Source: Cylindrodendrum hubeiense (Eukaryota > Ascomycota > Sordariomycetes > Hypocreales > Nectriaceae). Taken from it: a stretch of 48,850 bases of DNA. The position numbers and the translations under genes are program-made. The notes beneath the pieces were generated by a model. It did no database searches. It was given only the letters and a program-made list of their open reading frames with translations, and was not told the DNA's origin. Shown here piece after piece: positions 43,101 to 48,850 of the stretch. Position 1 is the stretch's first letter; every line of letters begins with the position of its first letter. The DNA lies in NCBI GenBank assembly GCA_014621425.1, contig JAANBB010000313.1, positions 1 to 48,850 of the forward strand. Direction: 5' to 3'.

Positions 43101-44172
43101 CCCAGGCCCTTCTCGATCTTACCACCGAGGTTACACAGCCCCCGACCCGCATGGGCCGCCGCCGTTGCAACCCATCTCAACGGACAGGATCCTCCCCAAC
43201 CCGCAAACTAGTGGCCAGGGATATATGACTTCTCCTAACCTAGGCTATGCCCACCAGGTTCTGTCGCCAACTTACGGAAACCCTCCGTCGATGGCTCCCA
43301 TGGCTCAGAGCCCCCAGGAAACCCCACCAGGTCTCCCAAATTCAGTCCATCGTCACCGATCCACCCCATCCGGATCCTCTGACGCAGGGAACAAGTACAG
43401 AAAACTACAGCCTGCCCCGGTTCCCGCGCACCGAGCCTGGCCAAACAAGCCAGAGTTGAAGACGATACCATATGATCACAAGGAAACCGGATCTGCTGCA
43501 GCCTTACCTAGCTCAGGCCCGACCCAAATTAGGGGCTGGAACGTGAACCAACCCCGGAAGAGAGGTAAAGCCGACAAACATGAGCGAGGCGAACCTGGGC
43601 AAGACCGAGAAGACTCCCGATAGAGTAAGAGTGGTCTTTCGGATGCCCCTGGTCAGCGAGCTCAGGACCAGCCAATCTTTAATAACATAAGATTTGCAAA
43701 GCCTTTTGCCGGAACACCATCATCTCGCGATGGGCCGAAGGAACGTGCGAAGCTGAATCCGGAAGCTGCTGCGAAGAAAGCATTGCCCGACATGGAAGTG
43801 ATTGAATCGGTAAGCCGTACTACCGAGACAAAAGGGTTGAAGCGGAAGGCTCCTACCACAGCACAGGAGCAGGAAGAAAACCCTATGAAGCGACGATTGA
43901 GGCCCAGGAAACCGGCCGAGCCTGAAGTTGTCATTACGGATGTGCGACCGTCGCGTAAGGGCCGAAAGAAGACCCAAGCAGCGAAGAAGACAACTGCAAC
44001 CAGGAAACTGTTGCCGAAGAAAGAAGAGCCTCAGCAAGATGCCGGAGGTAGACCTGTCAAGAATGGACAGGTAACAATTGAGATTGAAGAGACGACGGGC
44101 ATTCTAAACAAGACCGGCGACAACTCGGTCACACCAATTGAGATTACTAGCACGGATGAGGAAGAGCTTTGA
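40190..44172 (+). CDS. Large unrecognised RGG-rich protein with in-frame amber codon
   Basis: Exons 40190-40669, 40760-40855 and 40942 onward; both introns are canonical and in phase. Literal translation stops at TAG 43621-43623 after 1085 residues, but the same frame stays open for 182 more codons to TGA 44170-44172 with coding-like sequence (RFAKPFAGTPSSRDGPKER, then basic and acidic tracts ending STDEEEL). I therefore give the whole span. The N-terminus is an RGG/GRGRG tract (about 14-35), then a helical domain (about 55-230), a second RGRGR tract, a conserved-looking globular core (about 368-509; TPHLFWFDDWEIGFRDTTND and NGMHFDHWCNGYDF), and a Pro/Gln/His-rich low-complexity region. I do not recognise the family. 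A nuclear or RNA/chromatin role is inferred from composition only. A possible in-phase intron 43543-43623 (GTGAAC..TAG) would remove the stop. Confidence 0.7.
43621..43623 (+). other. In-frame TAG interrupting a continuous frame
   Basis: The triplet after codons GAC TCC CGA is TAG, followed in the same frame by AGT AAG AGT GGT CTT and a further 177 sense codons. Candidate explanations are a true stop, a C-to-T change from CAG, readthrough, or use of TAG as an intron acceptor with a GTGAAC donor at 43543 (81 bases, phase 0 on both sides). Confidence 0.75.
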
Positions 44173-45089
44173 GGCTCAACACCAAGAAAAGGGGTGAATG
44201 CTTCGTTATGTTGACAACCGGCCGGAACCAGTCTACTTTTCAGGCATTATCTATTCGCTGCCACGATACCCTTGTTCTCGGCGGCTCCCACCAGCACTAG
44301 GAATGGCGGCAGAAGTGCTCTTCTCATCACATCCACGGCGTTTTAGGCGAGCATTCTCCTTGCGACCAGTTCCCCTCCTCGTTTTTTTCGGAACTGGTCA
44401 AGTGCATACACGTCTTTCCATTATTATTTTCTGAGTACAATACGCCGCGACTTTTCCTCTTTCTCTCGAATAATTACGTGTCTTTTTTTCCTCTCCTTTT
44501 GGGTTATTGCACAGCATTTGCGACACAAGGGGGCGGGCATGCATCTTCGGGTCTGGCCGTGTCGCTTCTCCTTCCCCTTTATCTCTTGTATGGAATAGTA
44601 GTTTTGCTCTTTTTTTCTTCTTGGACTGGAACGGAAGGGTATTGCAGATGGACGTCACGGAAAACGGAGGTTTCTGGGCTGCGTCTGTGGAAAAGGGGCA
44701 TGGAATGGGCTTTCGAAAGGGGAATGCGAGAGAGGGTGTGAACTAGATCTCGTTGGTAGAAGGGAGGAATTGATACGAAGCACTTATATCCATCTCCTCG
44801 TACACGTTGTGTGATGAAATTATTGATGCTTGTGTACCGTGACCCTAGATTTCATATTCCACATTTCACACGAGGCAGGATTGCGAGACTTCATGACAGA
44901 AGCTTCTTCTTCAGATTCGAGCAGTATCTTACAAGGTATCATCTATTCATTGCCAGCATCTGCCTTCAGCCAACTTATGCGGCAAGACGTCATGCATATC
45001 CCAAGCCCCGCCTAGTCCACCAGTCTGTGAGGTCGACTTTTTTGCTTCTTCAATTTCAAATGGCAAGGTGCCGGCCGTCTTTAACCACC
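44173..45089. other. Intergenic: convergent 3' regions
   Basis: About 900 bases after the 40-kb gene, AT-richer than the coding DNA and with several poly-T runs (44480-44630). No supported gene. Confidence 0.5.
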
Positions 45090-45218
45090 TTAGCTCACGT
45101 TCTGGTTTCCGGCGTTTGCTTCTCCGTCGGTTACCGGCTTCTCGGCTGCGGCGGGTGTGAGCTGTTCAGGGGCCTGAGCCACGGGCTGTGGTGGGTTCAG
45201 CTGTGACAGGTCGGCGAC
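45090..45218 (-). other. Out-of-frame C-terminal tail of AOS1
   Basis: Beyond a run of eight C residues (45219-45226, minus strand) the frame shifted by one base reads VADLSQLNPPQPVAQAPEQL and continues for about 23 more residues to a TAA at 45090-45092. Its Pro/Ala/Gln/Glu composition continues that of the preceding AOS1 tail. The annotated frame instead becomes Arg/Thr-rich and stops at 45166. A C7 run would join the two. Confidence 0.55.
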
Positions 45219-46867
45219 GGGGGGGGTTGGAGGCAACGGAACCCTCAGGGACAGGCAGGCCACCGGGGATCATAATGGGGTGGTGAGGAATGGCGCCCAT
45301 GGCAGTTGGGTCAACACCCATGCCGAGGAGGGCGTCCATGGACGGGGGCATCATCATGGGGGCGCCGCCATTGGGCACCATGGCGGAGTCAGCAGGGCCA
45401 CTGAGGGAGAACATGCTGGCGCCCAGGGAGCCTTCGGGATGGAGCGGGTACATGAGGGCCTCCATGGAGTTGCCGTCAAAGACTACCATGTTCTGAATCG
45501 GTTGCTGCGTCTGGCCGAGGACATTGATGACGTCCTGGGCGAGCTGGCCACCGAGAATGGCAGTGACAGGGGCAATCTCGCTGCCGAGGTTCTGGAGGAA
45601 GCTGCGCAGGAACTCGGGGCGGAGTGTTTCGCTGGGGAGGCTGAGGGCCTTGTGCTTCTGGGTGGCCATTTGCGTGAACATCTTAAGGTCGTCGCGGGTG
45701 CTGGGCGAGCGGCTGCCCTGGAGCTGCTTAAACTCCCAGAGGGCGCGTAAGCACGACAAGGCCGGGGTGACGCTCTTGAGGCGGCGGCGCGACTTGGTGT
45801 AGTCGTCAGGAAGGACAGCGACGTCACTGGCGAGGTACCAGGTCGAGTAGAGCTCGCGCTTGGTGACTGACTCGACCGTCTTGGGGCCTTCCTTGCGCGT
45901 CTTGACGTCAACGATGGAGCGCGTGCGTGTCTCCTGGCCGGGGACGGTCGGGACGTTGCCGACGTCGCGCTGGATGACGTAGTCGTGTTCGACTAGATCA
46001 CTGAAAATGAAGCCATACAGGCCGTGGGAGCCGGTAGCATAGAAGGCCTTGCCATGGAGGCGGGTGGCCGTGTTGATGAGGTTGAAGGCGTCAGGGTCGA
46101 GATCAGTGGCGATGACGATGTCAAAGGCGGCAAAGTAGCTGGGACCCTTTGACTTGACGCCATCAGCATCGACGTGAACGCGGACACGCGGGTTAAGCTT
46201 CTGGATGGCGGCGCTGGCGGCTTGAGCGCGGTTCTGGCCGATGAGGCCTTCTTGCTCGGGGAGGAAGAACTGGGCACCCAGGTCGGCCTCGGTGACGGGG
46301 GAGCTGTCGAGCAGGGTGAGGGAGCCGACGCCGGCGAGAACGAGGTTCTTTGCGATCTCGTTTGCAAGGGCCTTGATTGTGATGAGGAGAATGTTGGCGC
46401 TCTGAATCTTGGCCTGGGCGGCCATGCCCCAGAGGCGGATCTGGCGATCATATAGAGCAATTTCGTCTGAGAAGGATGTTAGTTAACGGTGGTGGAGAGT
46501 GGTGAGATGGAGAAAAATGCTCACCAGCGCTGATGCCGTTGGGCTGAGCGACAGGTGCGGCATGACCGTTGCCCGTAACCATGCCCTGCTGCATCATGAA
46601 GGCAGTAGGGTCAGCCATGGGTAACCCGGCGGCGGCGGCCATGGAAGGATCCTGCATCAGAGGCAAAATGCCTGCCATGGCCTCGGGGTTGACCTGGTTG
46701 ACGAGGTGGTCGGGGAACAGAGCCAAGCCGTTTCCGTTGGCGGTGGGATCCATGGGAGGCATCACAGTGGCAGCAGCTGTGGGAATGGCATCACGGAGCT
46801 GAGCTTGAGGCTGTTGAGCTTCAGCGGGAGGCCGCTGTTGAGCCTGGTCCTGGCCCGACGAATCCAT
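45166..46867 (-). CDS. AOS1: SUMO-activating enzyme E1 subunit Aos1
   Basis: Two exons (46867-46525, 46466-45166) give 547 residues literally. The ThiF/E1-like fold begins at residue 115 with DEIALYDRQIRLWGMAAQ, the classical E1 adenylation-domain start, followed by NILLITIKALANEIAKNLVL and GVGSLTLLD. The half lacks a catalytic cysteine domain, as expected for the Aos1/SAE1 partner of Uba2. The Nedd8 partner Ula1 is less likely because the DRQIRLWG-to-VLAGVGSLTLLD spacing and C-terminal DVINVLGQTQQPIQNMVVFD match Aos1. Unusual extensions flank the enzyme: a 114-residue Gln/Ala/Pro/Met-rich N-terminus before intron 1, and a Met/Pro-rich C-terminus (MMMPPSMDALLGMG). The frame probably breaks at a C8 run at 45219-45226, so the true end is likely 45090. 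It acts in the nucleus to adenylate SUMO. Confidence 0.92.
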
Positions 46868-46937
46868 CTGGTGCGGCCGCTGCGATGAGACGAGACGAGT
46901 CGAGATGCGATACGACGGTATGAGAGAGGGGTAGAGG

Positions 46938-46996
46938 ACGGGATGAGATGAGACGGGATGAGATGGGATGAGATGAGATGGGATGTGATGAATGAT
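46938..46996. repeat. GATGA/GGGATGA tandem repeat upstream of AOS1
   Basis: About ten imperfect copies of GGGATGAGAT-like units lie 70-130 bases upstream of the AOS1 start codon, probably in its promoter or leader. Confidence 0.75.
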
Positions 46997-47390
46997 GCGC
47001 GGCGGTCGGTCGTCGGCGCGAGGCTGAGGGCGAGGCTACGCAGTTGCAGATCGGGAGCGGGTGGGTGTTGTTATTGAGGCGAGCCGTTGACGCGCTTGAG
47101 TAAGTAGTCGAAAAAGAGGCCCAGCCGGCTGGGAAAAGACGGCGGGGGGAACCTGGAAAGACTCATTAATCGGGAGCCGGACCCGCTTCTTTAATGAGAG
47201 CGCGGCTGGAGGGGGGCCGTTGTTGGTGATTTTATGTTTGCTTGAGATGGGTGTTGTCTGGGCTATGACTTGATATTATATCGGCATCGAATCTGGGCGG
47301 GAGGGTGCAGCGGTACGTACCTAGGAACCTACATGACGGGAGGCGGCGCTGGCCATTGGTCCCTGGTAAGGGAAATTTGGTCGCGGGCCG

Positions 47391-47423
47391 GGTGGTGCCT
47401 GTGGTGGTGCCTGTGGTGGTGCG
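47391..47423. repeat. GGTGCCTGTGGT tandem repeat
   Basis: Two and a half copies of a 12-base unit, GTGGTGCCTGTG in phase, with no gene nearby. Confidence 0.7.
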
Positions 47424-48196
47424 TCCGACGCGCCCCAGGGGAGATAAAGTGGTACATGTGATTGCATGTGTTGAATGCGGGGTGATATGTCACTGTGTAT
47501 CAGCTCTTTCTCCACAGAGTACAGATTCCATGCCACAAGGATCAAAGACAGGCATTTGACATGGCTACAACACCTTAAGTTGTAAGCGCACATGTGGGAC
47601 TAGCTGTCATGATCCAAGTATTATGGTAGTCTCGAGAACATGAGCTATAAAAGGTCTTTGTGGCAGACTGCACCACCGAGAATGTGTGTGTTGAATCCAT
47701 GCGTGCTGCCAACGCCGTCCAGCAAACGTCGCCCGCGTGGACAACTCACCCCGCGCCGCGAGGAGGACGCAGATGCACCTCCATTTCACCCCGGGGCAAT
47801 TAGTTGGCTCCACACACGGGAAACGAGAATGCTATATTAAGAAGAAAAAAAAGAGCTGAACGACATTGTCTATTTGGGAGGGATCCGAAACGAATAGTTT
47901 GCCGGGTCCAGACAGGAAAGGCAGTGCCACCATGTACATGTGACGCTGACAAGCCTCCCCACGGGCGCGCACAGTGCGGCTGTGGCGTGCGATGGATGGA
48001 TTGCAGCGTCAATTTGACTGTCACGTCTTGGCGACGATGTCTGAAATCACTATTCCGTAGCTATCGTGTAAATATTTGCACACGCTTGGCGGAGGTGAGG
48101 GTCACATGCCAGGTTGCCCACAGACACGATGCTCCTTTACATATCTGGATACTCGGTACATGGATTGGCAACAAGGGAAATGCTCGACATGGGTGG

Positions 48197-48222
48197 TACC
48201 TACCTACCTAGGTAGGTAGGTA
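48197..48222. repeat. Perfect 26-base TACC/GGTA palindrome
   Basis: Three and a quarter TACC units meet their mirror GGTA units at a central CCTAGG, giving a perfect 26-base self-complementary sequence. It is the longest member of the TACCTAGGTA family in the window. Confidence 0.85.
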
Positions 48223-48254
48223 GGCCATGATTGTCATCAGCATGGCCAGAGCTG

Positions 48255-48306
48255 ACGGCTGGACGGACGGCTGGACGGACGGCTGGCTGCCTGGCTGCCT
48301 GGCTGC
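48255..48306. repeat. Two adjacent short tandem arrays
   Basis: About two and a half copies of ACGGCTGGACGG are followed directly by three copies of GGCTGCCT. They share a GGCTG core, so one may have grown from the other. Confidence 0.75.
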
Positions 48307-48379
48307 TGTCCTTTTATTAATGTCCAGCATGAAGCAACTGGCTGACTGGTAGGTGCTTTTTGCTTCTTTTCTACGGCTG

Positions 48380-48409
48380 TTACCGCCTATTACCGCCTAT
48401 TGCCGCCCA
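48380..48409. repeat. TTACCGCCTA tandem repeat
   Basis: Two exact copies and one imperfect copy of the 10-base unit TTACCGCCTA. Confidence 0.75.
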
Positions 48410-48509
48410 ATACAGTGTCAGTTGCCGTCACTCGGTCCGTCATCCAGCCATTCACTCGTACGTCACGTCACAAAAGTCACGGAGATTCAATAATACGTAT
48501 TGGCTTGAT

Positions 48510-48640
48510 CCATTCACCCATTCACCCATTCATCCATCCACCGCCACCACTTACTTGTCCACGACTTACTTACTTGTCCACCACTTGCTTGTCCACTACT
48601 TGTCCGTCCACCACTTCCACCACTTCCACCACTTCCATCA
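48510..48640. repeat. CATTCACC / CCACTT low-complexity repeats
   Basis: Copies of CATTCACC and CATCCATC give way to ACTTACTTGTCCACC and CCACTTCCA units. The composition is strongly C/T and A with almost no G. Short antisense frames here (VVEVVE-like) are artefacts of the repeat. Confidence 0.7.
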
Positions 48641-48850
48641 ACTCAAACTGCCGACCGCAGTATCCCCGCTCCCCGTTCCGCTGCTTCGTGCCATCATCGT
48701 CGTCCATCTCAACCCGCATTCTGCCGGTCCGAGCCATTTTCAACACCCAGCCCACCACCGCAGGAAAGTCTACCGCCCGTCTTTTCTGCCGCCGTCTCCG
48801 CTCCCTGGCTTCTCTTGGGCATCGCACCCGTCGTCGTCGGCGTCGCTTAA

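Larger units (their letters stand above)
46868..48850. other. Repeat-rich intergenic region at the window end
   Basis: About 2 kb with no supported gene. It contains a GATGA-type repeat (46938-46996), a GGTGCCTGTGGT repeat (47391-47423), a 26-base palindrome (48197-48222), GGACGGCT/GGCTGCCT arrays (48255-48306), TTACCGCCTA repeats (48380-48409) and CCACTT-type repeats (48510-48640). The last 200 bases are C/T-rich like the leaders seen elsewhere, so a + strand gene may begin to the right of the window. Confidence 0.5.

Noticed and set aside
43565..43658. GTAAAG donor at about 43567 as an intron to remove the amber codon
   Set aside because: The only acceptor that restores frame is a GAG, which is not a normal fungal acceptor; the GTGAAC..TAG option is better although weak.

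Overview
This window is nuclear DNA of a filamentous ascomycete (Pezizomycotina, most likely Sordariomycetes). Genes lie on both strands with wide spacing. Most carry short introns of about 47-150 bases with GT..AG ends and CTAAC-like branch sites. The proteins are typical of filamentous fungi: Atg1, Set2, Cog1, Utp3/Sas10, Rpa49, Aos1, a CLC channel and a mitochondrial GABA transaminase. There is no operon, plasmid, phage, CRISPR array, rRNA or tRNA, and I saw no transposon. I recognised no biosynthetic gene cluster.

Layout. 1-4473: a long pyrimidine-rich leader and the autophagy kinase ATG1 (+). 5404-6408: an unrecognised protein with a C-terminal zinc-cluster-like motif (+). 6685-9068: an FHA-domain Ser/Thr kinase with seven exons (-). 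9656-9788: the 25-residue ribosomal protein eL41, split by an intron (+). 10778-12227: RNA polymerase I subunit Rpa49 (+). 12908-13875: a peroxisomal-type enoyl-CoA isomerase/hydratase ending in HKL (+). 14058-16487: COG1 (-). 17014-18843: SAS10/UTP3 (-). 20492-23482: a CLC chloride/proton antiporter (+). 25441-27008: GABA transaminase (+). 28088-29132: an unrecognised nuclear-looking protein with a disrupted 3' end (-). 29133-33010: a gene-poor stretch. 33011-35859: histone H3K36 methyltransferase SET2 (+). 36741-37778: a BMT5-like rRNA methyltransferase (-). 40190-44172: a large unrecognised RGG-rich protein whose reading frame contains one amber codon (+). 45166-46867: SUMO E1 subunit AOS1 with a frame break near its C-terminus (-). 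46868-48850: repeat-rich intergenic DNA.

The genes do not form one pathway. Three (RPA49, SAS10/UTP3, BMT5-like) serve ribosome synthesis and eL41 is a ribosomal protein, but they are interspersed with unrelated housekeeping genes, so this looks like ordinary fungal euchromatin.

The observations most worth checking are these. An in-frame TAG splits an otherwise continuous frame in the 40-44 kb gene. Frames appear broken at C homopolymers in AOS1 and in the 28-29 kb gene. A family of TACCTAGGTA palindromes recurs in intergenic DNA. A two-codon upstream ORF overlaps the SET2 start as TGATG. No base-level feature convincingly shows a wholly new biological system. The best candidates for undescribed biology are the three unrecognised proteins at 5404, 28088 and 40190.
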